Below, one piece after another: positions 29,490 through 39,914 of a stretch of DNA of 64,000 bases; the first letter of the stretch is position 1; each line of letters starts with the position of its first letter. The stretch covers positions 4,154,001 through 4,218,000 of the forward strand of contig NZ_LT906479.1 in the NCBI RefSeq assembly GCF_900187015.1, written 5' to 3'. The notes below the pieces were generated by a model that was given only the letters and a program-made list of their open reading frames with translations, had not been told where the DNA came from and did no database searches. Made by a program: the position numbers and the translations under genes. The DNA comes from Serratia ficaria. Its GTDB lineage: Bacteria > Pseudomonadota > Gammaproteobacteria > Enterobacterales > Enterobacteriaceae.

Positions 29490-30206
29490 ATGTTCGAATG
29501 GATTATGGATCCCAATGCCTGGTTAGCGTTAGGTACGCTGACCATTCTTGAGATCGTACTGGGTATTGATAACATTATTTTCCTGTCGCTGGTGGTGGCC
29601 AAGCTGCCTAAAGCGCAGCAGAACAAGGCGCGCCGCATAGGCCTGGCCGCCGCCATGCTGATGCGGCTGGCGCTGCTGGCCTCCATCGCCTGGGTGATCC
29701 GCCTGACCCATCCGCTGTTCACCGTGATGGACCACAGCATCTCCGCTCGCGATCTGATCCTGCTGCTGGGCGGCTTGTTCCTGATTTGGAAAGCCAGCAA
29801 GGAGATCCACGAAACCATCGAAGGATCGGAAGAAGAACACCATACCAAGGTGCACAGCTTCTTCGGCGCCATCGTGCAGATCATGCTGCTGGACATCATC
29901 TTCAGCCTGGATTCGGTGATTACCGCCGTCGGCCTGTCCGATCACCTGTTCATCATGATGGCCGCGGTGGTGATCGCCGTCGGCGTGATGATGTTCGCCG
30001 CCCGGCCGATCGGCGAGTTCGTCAACCGTCACCCGTCGGTGAAAATGCTGGCGCTGGCGTTCTTGATTCTGGTGGGCTTCACCCTGATGCTGGAAAGTTT
30101 CCAGGTGCATGTGCCAAAAGGCTATATCTACTTCGCCATGTTCTTCTCGATGTCGGTCGAAGCGCTCAACCTGATGCGCGGCAAAAAGAGCAGCGTCTCC
30201 GAATAA
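29490..30206 (+). CDS. ygdQ: YgdQ, TerC family integral membrane protein
   Basis: This 238-aa protein has about seven membrane helices and the two TerC signatures EIVLGIDNIIFLSLV (about 20-34) and LLDIIFSLDSVITAVGL (about 137-153) with membrane aspartates. TerC relatives are linked to metal efflux, but YgdQ itself has no proven function. The ATG at 29490 matches the E. coli start; the frame extends to a TTG at 29463 without a better ribosome site. Confidence 0.9.
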   Translation: MFEWIMDPNAWLALGTLTILEIVLGIDNIIFLSLVVAKLPKAQQNKARRIGLAAAMLMRLALLASIAWVIRLTHPLFTVMDHSISARDLILLLGGLFLIWKASKEIHETIEGSEEEHHTKVHSFFGAIVQIMLLDIIFSLDSVITAVGLSDHLFIMMAAVVIAVGVMMFAARPIGEFVNRHPSVKMLALAFLILVGFTLMLESFQVHVPKGYIYFAMFFSMSVEALNLMRGKKSSVSE

Positions 30207-30215
30207 TGCTCCGGC

Positions 30216-30238
30216 GGGAGCCGCGTTCTGCGGTTCCC
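30216..30238 (+). terminator. Hairpin after ygdQ
   Basis: GGGAGCCGC-GTTCT-GCGGTTCCC is a 9-bp stem with one G-T pair, 10 bp after the ygdQ stop. The following GTTACCCTTCTTT is only moderately T-rich, so termination may be partial before ygdR. Confidence 0.6.
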
Positions 30239-30365
30239 GTTACCCTTCTTTGTTCACATTTGTCACGTTTAATGACCAAGATAAAGACTTATCTGAGGCA
30301 TCGGCTATCGATAGTTTGCTAATCTTGAAAGAACGTTCTTTTCTGCATAACTGAGGATCCGCAGG

Positions 30366-30584
30366 ATGAAAAAGTGGGTAATGGCAGTTTCTGCACTGGT
30401 AATGGCCGCCGGGCTGGCGGGTTGCTCCAGTGATTACGTGATGGCGACCAAAGACGGCAACATGATCCTGACCCAGGGCAAACCTGAGATCGACCAGGAT
30501 ACCGGTCTGATCAGCTACAAGGATGAAAAAGGCAACTCGCGCCAAATCAATGGCGATCAGGTTTCGCAGGTTATCGAACGCTGA
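30366..30584 (+). CDS. ygdR: YgdI/YgdR family small lipoprotein YgdR
   Basis: This 72-aa lipoprotein has signal peptide and lipobox LAGC (Cys20), then the same small domain as ygdI at 1848: [28 protein letters not shown]. The ATG follows GGATCCGCAGG. Its position between ygdQ and tas is as in E. coli. The function is unknown. About half of the mature residues agree with YgdI. Confidence 0.92.
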   Translation: MKKWVMAVSALVMAAGLAGCSSDYVMATKDGNMILTQGKPEIDQDTGLISYKDEKGNSRQINGDQVSQVIER

Positions 30585-30791
30585 TCCGCCCAGCCGGCTA
30601 TCGCACATCCCCGGCGCGATAGCCTCAGCCCCTCCTCCGCACGGAATCCACTTCCCCCATCTTCGCGGCTTGGTTATAGTCGGAAAAGGCGATATCAACG
30701 CCTGACGGGTTATCTGCCGTAACCTGATACCTGGCTCCTGTTTCACCGGGCTCCGCGGCCCGTAAGCGCTAACAAGAAAGGAAGGCCGTTA

Positions 30792-31832
30792 ATGCAATAC
30801 CACCGTATTCCCCACAGTTCTTTAGAAGTGAGCGTGCTGGGACTGGGCACCATGACCTTTGGCGAGCAAAATACTGAAGCCGATGCCCACGCACAGCTGG
30901 ACTATGCATTAGCCGCAGGCATCAACCTGATAGACACCGCCGAGCTGTACCCAGTGCCGCCCCGCCCGGAAACCCAGGGGCTGACCGAGCAATATATCGG
31001 CAGCTGGATCAAGGCGCGCGGCAGCCGCGAGAAAATCGTGCTGGCGAGCAAAGTCTCCGGGCCGGTGCGCGGCAACGACAGCAGCATCCGCCCACAGCAG
31101 GCGCTGGATCGCAAAAATATCCGCGCCGCGCTGGACGCCAGCCTGAAACGCCTGAACACCGATTACCTCGATCTCTACCAGCTGCACTGGCCGCAGCGCG
31201 CCACCAACTGCTTCGGCAAGCTCAACTATCAGTACACCGACGAAATGGCCACGGTAACGCTGCTGGAAACGCTGGAAGCGCTGACCGAGCAGGTGCGCGC
31301 CGGTAAAATCCGCTATATCGGGGTATCCAACGAAACGCCATGGGGCGTGATGCGCTATCTGCAATTGGCCGAGAAACACGAGCTGCCGCGCATCGTGTCG
31401 ATCCAGAACCCGTACAGCCTGCTGAACCGCAGCTTTGAGATTGGCCTGGCGGAAATCAGCCAGCACGAAGGCGTGGAGCTGCTGGCCTATTCCAGCCTGG
31501 CGTTCGGCACCCTGAGCGGCAAATACCTCAACGGCGCCAAGCCGGCCGGCGCGCGCAATACGCTGTTCACCCGCTTCAACCGCTACTCCGGGCAGCAAAC
31601 CCAGCTGGCGATTGCCGAATACGTGGCGTTAGCCAGGAAACAGGGGTTGGATCCTTCGCAGATGGCGTTGGCCTTTGTGCGCCAGCAGCCGTTCGTCGCC
31701 AGCACCCTGTTGGGCGCCACCACGCTGGAGCAGTTGAAAACCAACATCGACAGCTTCGATGTGGTGTTGGATGAAGAGGTGCTGCAGGCGCTCGAAGAAA
31801 TTCACAGCCGTTATACCATTCCGGCGCCTTGA
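30792..31832 (+). CDS. tas: Tas, aldo-keto reductase family protein
   Basis: This 346-aa NADP(H)-dependent TIM-barrel aldo-keto reductase shows LGLGTMTFGEQNTEADA, NLIDTAELYPVPPRPETQG (catalytic Asp and Tyr near 50-55), LDLYQLHWPQR (catalytic His) and IRYIGVSNETPWG. E. coli Tas was found as a suppressor of tyrosine auxotrophy in starving cells; its natural substrate is unknown. The ATG follows GAAAGGAAGGCC. The gene order mutH-ygdQ-ygdR-tas-lplT is conserved. Confidence 0.94.
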   Translation: MQYHRIPHSSLEVSVLGLGTMTFGEQNTEADAHAQLDYALAAGINLIDTAELYPVPPRPETQGLTEQYIGSWIKARGSREKIVLASKVSGPVRGNDSSIRPQQALDRKNIRAALDASLKRLNTDYLDLYQLHWPQRATNCFGKLNYQYTDEMATVTLLETLEALTEQVRAGKIRYIGVSNETPWGVMRYLQLAEKHELPRIVSIQNPYSLLNRSFEIGLAEISQHEGVELLAYSSLAFGTLSGKYLNGAKPAGARNTLFTRFNRYSGQQTQLAIAEYVALARKQGLDPSQMALAFVRQQPFVASTLLGATTLEQLKTNIDSFDVVLDEEVLQALEEIHSRYTIPAP

Positions 31833-31865
31833 TAGCCTGAGGGCGCAGCCTGGCTGCGCCCCGTT

Positions 31866-33050
31866 TCACCGCCGCTGCGACCACCACAACGCGCTAATCG
31901 CCAGCGCAAACACCACGCCAAACCCTACGCCGACGCCCACCACCGGCACGCCCAGCTTCACCACCAAAGAATACAGGCCGAGCATCAGCAACATGGCGGC
32001 GTTTTCACCCAGGTTTTGCACTGCGATCGCATTGCCGGCGCCGACCGAATGTTTGCCCCGCTCCTGCAGCAACGCATTGAGCGGCACGACGAAGAAGCCC
32101 CCCAGCATGCCGATAAGCGCCAGCAAGACGTAGGCATTGAGCATGGTCGTTTGCAGCGCAAACACCGCGACCGCGACGCCGATCAGCATGCCGGCCGGCA
32201 TACAGCGTTTCACCGTTTTAAGCGTGACGAAGCGCGCGGCGGCCCCCGCGCCCACCACGATGCCGACGGCCACCATGGCGTTCAGCAGCGTCGGCGTGGC
32301 GTTATCGGCGATGCCGAGCGCCACCGGCACCCACAGCACCAGCAGAAAACGCAGCGTCACGCCGGCCCCCCAAAACAGGCTGGTGCCAATCAATGAGAAA
32401 CGCGTCTGTCCATCGCGCCACAGCATAACGCAGGCAGCAAAGAAGCTGTGCGTCATGGCCTGAGGACGCCACGAAGCGCCAGGACGCGCCGCCGCCAAAC
32501 GCGGAATATACAGGTTGGCGACCACCGCCCCCGCGTAAACCAACGCACAGGCAGCCAGCGCCACCGCCACGTGCCAGTCCGCCAGAATACCGCCGGCCAC
32601 CGAACCGGTCAGAATGGCCGCAATGGTCGAAGCCTCGATCAGGCCGTTAGCCTTGACCAGTTTCTCGCCGCTGGTGATCTCGCCCAGAATGCCGTATTTG
32701 GCCGGTGAATACGCAGCGGCTCCCACGCCGACCAGGCTGTAACCCAGAAACGGGTTACCCCCAAAACAGATCACCAATGCCCCCGCCAATTTCAGGGCGT
32801 TGGCGAACATCATCACCCGCCCTTTGGCAAAGCTGTCGGCGACCTGGCCGACAAAGGGCGCCAAAACGATGTAGGTGGCGACAAAGGCCATCTGCAGGAT
32901 CGGCTGGCTCCAGTCCGGATACAGCTGCTGCTTGATCAGCGCCAGCGTGGCGAACAGCAACGCATTGTCGCCGAACGCCGAGAGGAACTGCGCGCCGATC
33001 ACCGCGATCATGCCGCGTGACAACAAAGGGGATTCGGTCGAAGGATTCAT
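31866..33050 (-). CDS. lplT: Lysophospholipid transporter LplT
   Basis: This 394-aa MFS carrier with about 12 helices moves lysophosphatidylethanolamine from the outer to the inner leaflet of the inner membrane for re-acylation by Aas. [17 protein letters not shown] near 20-36 and [18 protein letters not shown] near 108-125 are family motifs. Its ATG shares one base with the aas stop (TGATG), so the two are translationally coupled. Confidence 0.96.
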   Translation of the reverse strand: MNPSTESPLLSRGMIAVIGAQFLSAFGDNALLFATLALIKQQLYPDWSQPILQMAFVATYIVLAPFVGQVADSFAKGRVMMFANALKLAGALVICFGGNPFLGYSLVGVGAAAYSPAKYGILGEITSGEKLVKANGLIEASTIAAILTGSVAGGILADWHVAVALAACALVYAGAVVANLYIPRLAAARPGASWRPQAMTHSFFAACVMLWRDGQTRFSLIGTSLFWGAGVTLRFLLVLWVPVALGIADNATPTLLNAMVAVGIVVGAGAAARFVTLKTVKRCMPAGMLIGVAVAVFALQTTMLNAYVLLALIGMLGGFFVVPLNALLQERGKHSVGAGNAIAVQNLGENAAMLLMLGLYSLVVKLGVPVVGVGVGFGVVFALAISALWWSQRR

Positions 33051-35203
33051 CAGGCACTCTCCGGCTGTTCGGCCATATGACGCAGGGTGACGAAATCGGG
33101 TTTGCCGCTGCCGAGCACCGGCAGCGTTTTCAACAGGCGAATATCGCGCGGCACCGCCAGCTCCGGGCTGCCCAGTTCGCGCGCCACCCGCAGCAATGCC
33201 TCGCGGGTAATGGCGGGATCGGTGGTGAACAGCACCAACGCCTCCCCTTTGCTGCTGTCGCTTTTGACAGTGGCGGCATGCAGTTTTTCCGGCGACAGCC
33301 GTTGCGCCAGCAATTCGACGCTCTCCAGCGACACCATCTCGCCCGCCAGCTTGGCGAAGCGCTTCACGCGCCCGCGAATGGTGCAGTAACCCTGCTCATC
33401 CAGGCTGACGATATCGCCGGTGTCATACCAGCCCGGCTGCAGCACGCCGTTCGCATCTTCCGCCGCCGGCGGCTCCAGTTCCCCGGGGCGCTCGACGCGC
33501 AGATAGCCTTTCATGATATTCGGCCCCTTCAGCTGCAGACGGCCGCCGTTATCAATACCCGGCACCGCGATCAGGCGCGCCTTCATCTGCGGCATGATGC
33601 GGCCGACGGTGCCCACCTTGGTCGCCAGCGGCACGTTGATCGACACCACCGGCGCGCACTCGGTCACGCCATAGCCTTCCAGAATGCGGATGCCGTATTT
33701 GTCCTGATAGATCTGTTTAGTGCTGTCCGCCAGTTTCTCCGCGCCGGCCACGACATAGCGCAAGCGGGCAAAATCATACGGATGCGCGAAGCGCGCATAG
33801 TTGTTAAGGAAGGTCGCCGTGCCGAACAGCACCGTGCAGTTACGGTCATACACCAGCTCCGGTACCACGCGATAGTGCAGCGGGCTGGGGTAGAGGAAAA
33901 TGCGGCTGCCGGTGATCAGCGGCGTGAGCAGCCCCACCGTCAGGCCGAACGAGTGGAACAGCGGCAGCGACGACATGAAGCGGTCGCGCGGCGTGAAATC
34001 GGCGATGGTGCGGATTTGTTCTACGTTGGCCAGCAGGCTGGCGTGCGAATGCACCACGCCCTTGGGATGGCCTTCGGATCCGGACGTGAACAGGATCAGC
34101 GCCGGGTCCTCCGGACGTTGCGGCAACGCCGCGCGCTGCGGCTGCAGCAAGTGACGCAGGATCCACAGCTTATCCGCCAGCGTGACCGTATCTTTCAGAT
34201 CTTCCAGATACACCCAGTTAGCCTGCGGCACCTGTTCCGGCAGGTGGGTCAGCTTGCCCTTCTCCAGAAACTGGCGCGAGGTGACGATGGTCTTGATGCC
34301 GGCGGCCGTCATCGCGCTGTTCAGGCCGTTGGCGCCGGCGGTGTAGTTGAGCATCGCCGGGATGCGGTTGCGCAGCGATGCGCCGAAGATCGCCGCCGCG
34401 GTAATGGTGGCGTTGGGCAACAGCAGCCCAACATGCTCCCCCTCGGCGGTAAAGCGCTGCAGGATGCGGCTGACGCCCAGACACTTTTTAAGCAGCGTCT
34501 GATAGCTGTCTTCCTTGAACGAAATGTCTTCAATGCAGGGTTTGCGGCGCCCGTAACGATGCCCGGCCGCCAACAGGGCGCTGAACAGGGTCTGCGGTTC
34601 GCGGGTGTCCATTCGCGCTTTCATCATGATCTGCATCAGCCGATCGCCCGCCAGCGCCCGGCGTTCACGCGCGCGCGGCGCTTCCGGCATCGGCAGCGTG
34701 GTCGGCGGCAAGATGCGGATGATGATTTGCGGGAACCAGCGGATCTTGAACACCCCGGCCATGCGGCCAAACGGGCTGAACTCCGGGCCGTCGATCCGCA
34801 CCGGCACCACGGTGGCGCCCGATTTGGCGGCGATAAACGCCGCTCCGTCGTAAATTTTCATCAGCGTGCCGGTCACGGTGATGCGCCCTTCAGGGAACAC
34901 CACGATCGGCCGTCCCTGCTCGACCATGCGCACCAGTTGCTTGATGGCCATCGGCTTGGTGGGATCGAGCGAGACAAAATCGATGTAAGGCCGCAGCCAG
35001 CGCATAAACCAGCTCTCGCCGATGCTGGCATAGACCGCAAACACCGGTTTTATCGGCAGGAACAGCGCCAGCAGTACGCCGTCGAGGAAAGAGACGTGGT
35101 TCGGCGTAATCAGTAATTTTTGCCGTTCGAAGTGCTGGACGTCCCCTTCGACCCGTACCCGAAACAACAGGCGAAACAGCGCGCGCAGCAGTGAAAAGAT
35201 CAT
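33050..35203 (-). CDS. aas: Acyltransferase / acyl-ACP synthetase Aas
   Basis: This 717-aa bifunctional enzyme re-acylates 2-acyl-lysophospholipids. The N-terminal PlsC-like domain (about 1-200) carries the acyltransferase box NHVSFLDG (HX4D) and [10 protein letters not shown]; the C-terminal AMP-binding acyl-ACP synthetase (about 225-715) shows [27 protein letters not shown] and [26 protein letters not shown] at 35203 is the E. coli-like start; the frame is open for 33 more codons to 35302, but that part crosses the omr RNA. It forms an operon with lplT. Confidence 0.96.
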   Translation of the reverse strand: MIFSLLRALFRLLFRVRVEGDVQHFERQKLLITPNHVSFLDGVLLALFLPIKPVFAVYASIGESWFMRWLRPYIDFVSLDPTKPMAIKQLVRMVEQGRPIVVFPEGRITVTGTLMKIYDGAAFIAAKSGATVVPVRIDGPEFSPFGRMAGVFKIRWFPQIIIRILPPTTLPMPEAPRARERRALAGDRLMQIMMKARMDTREPQTLFSALLAAGHRYGRRKPCIEDISFKEDSYQTLLKKCLGVSRILQRFTAEGEHVGLLLPNATITAAAIFGASLRNRIPAMLNYTAGANGLNSAMTAAGIKTIVTSRQFLEKGKLTHLPEQVPQANWVYLEDLKDTVTLADKLWILRHLLQPQRAALPQRPEDPALILFTSGSEGHPKGVVHSHASLLANVEQIRTIADFTPRDRFMSSLPLFHSFGLTVGLLTPLITGSRIFLYPSPLHYRVVPELVYDRNCTVLFGTATFLNNYARFAHPYDFARLRYVVAGAEKLADSTKQIYQDKYGIRILEGYGVTECAPVVSINVPLATKVGTVGRIMPQMKARLIAVPGIDNGGRLQLKGPNIMKGYLRVERPGELEPPAAEDANGVLQPGWYDTGDIVSLDEQGYCTIRGRVKRFAKLAGEMVSLESVELLAQRLSPEKLHAATVKSDSSKGEALVLFTTDPAITREALLRVARELGSPELAVPRDIRLLKTLPVLGSGKPDFVTLRHMAEQPESA

Positions 35204-35266
35204 GCCCTTCTCCCTTGGCCATGGAGGCGTAAATCGTTGTAGGGAAAAGAATACTATATGGCGGGC

Positions 35267-35297
35267 AAAAAAAAACCTACGCATCCGCGTAGGTTGG
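35267..35297 (-). terminator. Terminator of the omr RNA
   Basis: AACCTACGC / GCGTAGGTT forms a 9-bp stem around a GGAT loop with T9 after it on the minus strand. Confidence 0.92.
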
Positions 35298-35360
35298 TGC
35301 AATTGAAAATGGCTTCAACATACAGAGTATGCTGATTTCTCACCAATCAATACCTCTGGG
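35267..35360 (-). ncRNA. omrA: OmrA/OmrB-type small RNA (single copy)
   Basis: On the minus strand the RNA starts CCCAGAGGTATTGATTGGTG, identical to the conserved seed of E. coli OmrA and OmrB, and ends with GCACCAACCTACGC-GGAT-GCGTAGGTT plus a nine-T run. The middle, about 40 nt, is not conserved, as also between OmrA and OmrB. It is about 94 nt long and lies next to aas as in E. coli. These Hfq-dependent RNAs are made under OmpR control and repress outer-membrane receptor, csgD and ompR-envZ mRNAs. E. coli has two tandem copies; only one is here, so whether to call it A or B is arbitrary. Confidence 0.93.
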
Positions 35361-35901
35361 ATCACCTACTCTAGAGAGATGGCGCTCAGGAAACTACCGG
35401 CGAATCGCAAGAGTTCTGCTCTAAATGCAACCAGCTGTAAATTTCCCGCGTTCTTCTGAAATAACTCAATGAAACTTCAACGATAGTGGCGGCGAAAAGA
35501 AAAATAACGGCGATGAAAAGCGGCCCGGCGGGCAAAAAAAGCAGAATAACCTCGTGATTTCCTTATGGCGGGCGAGCTAAATTCTATTAATAACCCAAAA
35601 GCGCGCTACTTAGCGAAAACGCAAAACCTATCTCTTTATATAAACCCTCCCGCCATCAGAGCAATCACGCCACAAATAAACCAACAGCAGACATAAAACC
35701 TATTTTTATATTAAAACAAAGCATAATAATGCGTCAAAGGCGCCAGGCACATAAAATAGCGTCATCTGGAACAGCCGCGCTGCGTCTCAGGCTCTCCAGA
35801 TAATCGCCTGGAAAAAGCACTATCGCGGGCATTCATTTTCGGCTTAAGAAACCGACGTTTTAATTTAAATGGGAAGACTCCATTCCTATAAGGAAATTTA
35901 G
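35361..35901. other. 541-bp AT-rich gap before the fimbrial operon
   Basis: No gene is visible. The left end must hold the omr promoter: a -10 like TAGAGT (35373-35368, minus) stands 7 bp before the +1 with no good -35 (TAGTTT), fitting an activator-dependent promoter. The rest is AT-rich (for example TTATATTAAAACAAAGCATAATAATG), typical of H-NS-bound DNA upstream of fimbrial genes. No invertible element was recognised. Confidence 0.5.
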
Positions 35902-36591
35902 ATGAAAAAATATTTACTGTTGTCCTTATTGCCGCTGGCATGTTCAACGGCTCTGGCGGCGAAGACCGCGAGCACCGACGTTAATTTTTCCGGGGAAATA
36001 TATAACAATACCAGCTGCAGCATTACCACCACCGCCAACAACGTGGAACTCGGCCGCCACTCCAGCGAGATCTTCCAAAAAGAAATGCCAACGGAGCTTG
36101 AAGGCGGCGGCGCGGGCAGCATTCCTTTCGCGGTAAACTGCAGCGCGCCAACCAACATGGGCATTGAAGTCGTCAGCGCGAGCGGCGATTCCGACTTCCA
36201 GATGATGGACGGCAACTTTACCGCTTCACTGGCTAAAAGCGCCGAAGGCAAGGACATCGCCGTACTGGGCCTGGTGTTGAATGACGTCGCCATGGACGGC
36301 GAAGCCGTCAGCGCGGTCATGATCCCCGAGGGCAATGATATTCATGATCTGAATAATGCTACCCAGGGCGCGGATAAAGGGCAGGCCATCTTCACCCAGG
36401 CCGCCGGCAACCGCTTCGCCGTAACCACAGATGCCAAATATGACCAGCTGGCCGTCGGGCAAAACCTCAACGGCACCTTCAACTACCGCTCGTTCCTGAC
36501 CCCGCTGAGCTACATCGGCGATAAAAGCATTCAAATGCAGGACAGCATCCCGCTGCAAGCCTCGGTGAACTTCTCAGTCCACTACCTGTAA
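35902..36591 (+). CDS. Fimbrial subunit (DUF1120-like), first gene of a chaperone-usher operon
   Basis: This 229-aa secreted protein has a signal peptide (about 1-20, ending LAA), an early NNTSCSITTTANNVELG segment and a second cysteine in AVNCSAP, the disulfide pair of chaperone-usher pilins. The C-terminal strand ends SVNFSVHYL with alternating hydrophobics and a terminal aromatic. It resembles subunits of the DUF1120/beta-fimbria kind rather than FimA. AAGGAAATTTAG precedes the ATG. Chaperone and usher genes follow, so it is probably the major subunit. The exact fimbrial family is not certain. Confidence 0.75.
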   Translation: MKKYLLLSLLPLACSTALAAKTASTDVNFSGEIYNNTSCSITTTANNVELGRHSSEIFQKEMPTELEGGGAGSIPFAVNCSAPTNMGIEVVSASGDSDFQMMDGNFTASLAKSAEGKDIAVLGLVLNDVAMDGEAVSAVMIPEGNDIHDLNNATQGADKGQAIFTQAAGNRFAVTTDAKYDQLAVGQNLNGTFNYRSFLTPLSYIGDKSIQMQDSIPLQASVNFSVHYL

Positions 36592-36735
36592 GCCGTTCAT
36601 GTGGGGACAGGGTTCCTGCCCCCACCCTTCTTAAATCAGCGAAAACGCTGCAATACCGCAATGGTCACGATCCGTTGGGCCGCTGTCTCACGCCTGGAGG
36701 ATCGGTAATCGTCATTTGCCGTTCAGGAAATACCG

Positions 36736-37446
36736 ATGAAAAGATTTCTTCAGTCCTTTGGCGTCACCGCCACCCTGCTGATTACCGCCGTCAGCGCCCA
36801 TGCGACGATCAAACTGGAAAAAATCAGCATTCTGGTGGATCAGAAAAAGGGCGAAAGCACGCTGAGGGTCGATAATATCGGCAATTATTCCGTGCTGCTG
36901 TTCTCTTCCGTCGCCGACAATGCGCTGAGCCAACGCGGCAAGGATCCCCTGTTTATTTTGTCGCCCCCCGTCGCGCGCATCGATCCCGGTAAATCTCAGT
37001 TAGTGCGTATCATGCTCAACGATCCCGCGCAGCTCGACCCCACGCGCCAACAAATGCGCCATCTTTATTTCCAGGAAATTCCGGATATGGGCAAAGGCGA
37101 TAACCTGCTCAAGGTTAACGCCCGCCATCGGGTGGTCGCCGTCGCCAGCCCCGAGGCGCTGAAGGAAAACAAAACCCCCTGGCGGGATCTGGTCTGGCAG
37201 CCGCAGCAAGACCGGCTGCAGCTCAAAAATACCGGCCCCTACGTGGTGCGGTTGGTCCCCAGCATCAGGCAATTGCCCGGCAATCAGCCGCTCATCCTTG
37301 AGCAACCTTACCTGCTGCCTGGGCAAACCATCACCACGCGTCAAGGCGAGCGCCTGGCCCGCGGCACGACACAAATTCAATTCACGCCCATCAGCAGCAC
37401 CGGCCGCGCGGTGCCGGCCGTCGTCGCCCCGCTCTCCCCACGCTGA
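36736..37446 (+). CDS. Periplasmic fimbrial chaperone (PapD-like)
   Basis: This 236-aa chaperone has a signal peptide (about 1-24, ending AHA), an N-terminal immunoglobulin-like domain with TLRVDNIGNYSVLLFSSV, ILSPPVARIDPGKSQLVRIML and HLYFQEIP (the PapD-family F1-G1 region), and a C-terminal domain (about 140-236). It would escort the 35902 and 39911 subunits to the usher by donor-strand complementation. The usher starts 14 bp downstream. Confidence 0.88.
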   Translation: MKRFLQSFGVTATLLITAVSAHATIKLEKISILVDQKKGESTLRVDNIGNYSVLLFSSVADNALSQRGKDPLFILSPPVARIDPGKSQLVRIMLNDPAQLDPTRQQMRHLYFQEIPDMGKGDNLLKVNARHRVVAVASPEALKENKTPWRDLVWQPQQDRLQLKNTGPYVVRLVPSIRQLPGNQPLILEQPYLLPGQTITTRQGERLARGTTQIQFTPISSTGRAVPAVVAPLSPR

Positions 37447-37460
37447 ACGAGTGAGGCCCC

Positions 37461-39914
37461 GTGAAACTGCATGCCCCCCTGAACCTGCTGGCGAGCGGCC
37501 TGGTTTTAGCTTACGCCATGCCCAGCCAGGCTGACTACGACACAGACATGATGCGCGCCCTCGGCCTGCCCGGCGAATTGGCCGAATATTTCGCCGCGGG
37601 CGTAAAATTCCCCGCGGGCAAACACCGCCTGGAGGTGGTTATCAATGGACAAAGCCGCGGGCTGCATGAGGTCGGTATCGACGGCGGCGGCGATTGGCTG
37701 TACGACGCGGACCTGGCGGAAACGCTGGGGCTGCGGGCCTGCGCCATCAAACAGCCGCACAGCCTGCTGTTTAAACACTGCTACCCCGAAGGGCGCATCG
37801 AGGCGGATACCGGCAACAATCAGCTGGAACTGTTAATGCCGCAGCGCTATATCCTGCGGCAACCGGATGAATATCAATTTGGCGGGCAGGCCCTGATGCT
37901 GAATTACACCGCCAACCGCTTCGACAATCAGCGCTACAGCAGCGACTACGCCGCCTTGGAAACCGGTTTTAATAGCCATAACTGGCTATTTCGCCACAAC
38001 GGCACCTACAGCAAATACGGTGAGCGAAAAAGCTACACCCCCTATAACAGCTATCTGCAAAAAACCTTAACCGACAAAGAGGCCATGCTGCGCCTGGGGC
38101 GAAGCACGCTGACGGACTCGCTCTACAGCGGTTTCACCCTCGACGGCCTGCAATGGCTGCCCGATTCCGCGCTGTCGGCCAGCCGGAACAGCGATGTTCC
38201 GCCGATCGAAGGCATCGCCGAAAGCCAGGCAAAAGTAGAGGTTTTCCAGCATGGCCGGCTGGTCTACGCCACCGTGGTGCAACCCGGTCCGTTTCGACTG
38301 ACCGATATTCCGCTACAATTCGACGCCGTCGATCTGGACGTTTCCGTAACGGAAAGCAACGGTAACCGCAAAAGATTTACCGTCCCTTATCTGAACGCCG
38401 CCATGAGTCAGAACGCGGCTCGAAGCGCTTATTCATTGGCGATCGGGCGCACGCGGCATGACGACAAGGCTCTGGAAACGCCTTTTGTCACCGGCTCGCT
38501 CTTCCTGCCGCGGCATAAAAACAAACAGCTGCGCGGCGGCAGCTTTCTCAGCCGGCATTATCAGGGCGCGGCGGCCGGCTATAGCCTGAGCGACCGGCGT
38601 TATCGGCTTGCCGCGCAAAGCCAGGTCTCTCATACCCGGCAGGCGAAAAACGGCGTGAAGCTGCAGCTCAACGGCGCCTTGCCGCTGGCGAAGAGCGTGA
38701 CGCTCAACGGCGGGTACAGCGTGCAATCCGCGCGCTACCGCGACCCGGCGGAGGCGTTGCGCCATCGTAAGGTTGATTCATTCGGCCAGGGGCCGGGCGA
38801 AAGGTTTCATGCCGACGACAAACCGCAACGTCAGCGACAAAGCTACAGCGCGGGGCTCGGATTGCACCACGCATTGGCCGGCAACCTTTCTCTGGGCGTC
38901 ACTCGCGCGGATTACGCTCAGGCCGGCTCCAGCCAGCGCCTGTACGGTTATTGGAACAGGCAATTCGACCGGTGGTCACTCGGGATCGGGGTGGAAAGAG
39001 AGCGCAATAACCTTTCGCGCGACCACGATACCCGGGTCTACGCCACCCTGTCGTTGCCGCTGGGCAAAACCCTGCGCTATACCGCCAATGCCTCGAATAA
39101 CGGCAAGTACCGCAGCATCGGCCATACGCTTTCCGGCCAGGCGCTGGATAACGACCTGTCCTACGGGCTGAACGCCACCCAGGCCGGCGCGGCCAGCGGC
39201 AATACCTACTCCGGCAACCTGCGCTACCTGAGCCCATTCACCACCCTTGCCGGCGGCTATAGCCAGATGCCAGACAGCCAGCACGCCTTTTACTATGGCG
39301 CCAGCGGTTCGTTGGTCGCAGACCGCAGCGGTTTGACCCTCTCGCCGCAGCAGGTCGGCGATACCTTCGGCGTGCTCTCGGCGCCTGGCCTCTCCGGCAC
39401 CCGGGTATCCACGCCGGGCGGAACGGTAAAAACCTACGGCAAACAAGGCAAGGCGGTGATCCCGCAGCTGCGCCAATATCAACCCAGCCTGGTCAAGATC
39501 GACACCGGCACCCTGCCCGCAGGCGCGGATATCGATAACGGCGCGCACAAAATGACCCTGGCGCGCGGCAGCGTCAATCACATCAAGGTCAACGCCATCA
39601 ATACGCTGAGAGTCATGGCGCGGATCACCTACGCCGATGGCAGCCTGCCTGCCTTAGGGAGCGCGGTGCGCGACGAGCAGCAGCGCGTGGCAGCCTTTAC
39701 CGACGGGCAAGGCAACGCCCTTATCGAACGGCAGCAGGCGCATAACGCCAATGACCAGACGGCCTCACAGCGTTTCAGCATGACCGCGCCATCAGGCCGG
39801 CAGTGCCATTTCGAGCTGTCGTCGGCCACAGGTCCCGTCAACCGGGCCGGGATTGCCCAGCGCAGCGCGGTGTGCCGCGAAATGGCCGCCGGAACCCACA
39901 GGAGACAAGAATGA
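37461..39914 (+). CDS. Outer-membrane fimbrial usher
   Basis: This 817-aa FimD/PapC-like usher has a signal peptide (about 1-24), an N-terminal chaperone-binding domain, a large beta-barrel with plug (about 130-640; NSHNWLFRHNGTYSKYG, GLQWLPDSALSAS, GPFRLTDIPLQF) and C-terminal domains (about 645-817) with cysteines at CHFE and VCREMA. The GTG at 37461 follows GAGTGAGG and starts the signal peptide. It overlaps the next gene by ATGA. The C-terminal region looks short and lacks some canonical usher phrases, fitting a divergent (beta-type) fimbrial clade. Confidence 0.88.
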   Translation: MKLHAPLNLLASGLVLAYAMPSQADYDTDMMRALGLPGELAEYFAAGVKFPAGKHRLEVVINGQSRGLHEVGIDGGGDWLYDADLAETLGLRACAIKQPHSLLFKHCYPEGRIEADTGNNQLELLMPQRYILRQPDEYQFGGQALMLNYTANRFDNQRYSSDYAALETGFNSHNWLFRHNGTYSKYGERKSYTPYNSYLQKTLTDKEAMLRLGRSTLTDSLYSGFTLDGLQWLPDSALSASRNSDVPPIEGIAESQAKVEVFQHGRLVYATVVQPGPFRLTDIPLQFDAVDLDVSVTESNGNRKRFTVPYLNAAMSQNAARSAYSLAIGRTRHDDKALETPFVTGSLFLPRHKNKQLRGGSFLSRHYQGAAAGYSLSDRRYRLAAQSQVSHTRQAKNGVKLQLNGALPLAKSVTLNGGYSVQSARYRDPAEALRHRKVDSFGQGPGERFHADDKPQRQRQSYSAGLGLHHALAGNLSLGVTRADYAQAGSSQRLYGYWNRQFDRWSLGIGVERERNNLSRDHDTRVYATLSLPLGKTLRYTANASNNGKYRSIGHTLSGQALDNDLSYGLNATQAGAASGNTYSGNLRYLSPFTTLAGGYSQMPDSQHAFYYGASGSLVADRSGLTLSPQQVGDTFGVLSAPGLSGTRVSTPGGTVKTYGKQGKAVIPQLRQYQPSLVKIDTGTLPAGADIDNGAHKMTLARGSVNHIKVNAINTLRVMARITYADGSLPALGSAVRDEQQRVAAFTDGQGNALIERQQAHNANDQTASQRFSMTAPSGRQCHFELSSATGPVNRAGIAQRSAVCREMAAGTHRRQE

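Noticed and set aside
33017..35116. 699-codon plus-strand frame opposite aas
   Set aside because: Antisense shadow with runs of His/Arg/Gln. aas is fully supported by motifs and operon structure.
35361..35901. Second omr RNA copy or an invertible fimbrial promoter
   Set aside because: No second CCCAGAGGTATTGATTGGTG seed and no paired recombination repeats were found in the gap.
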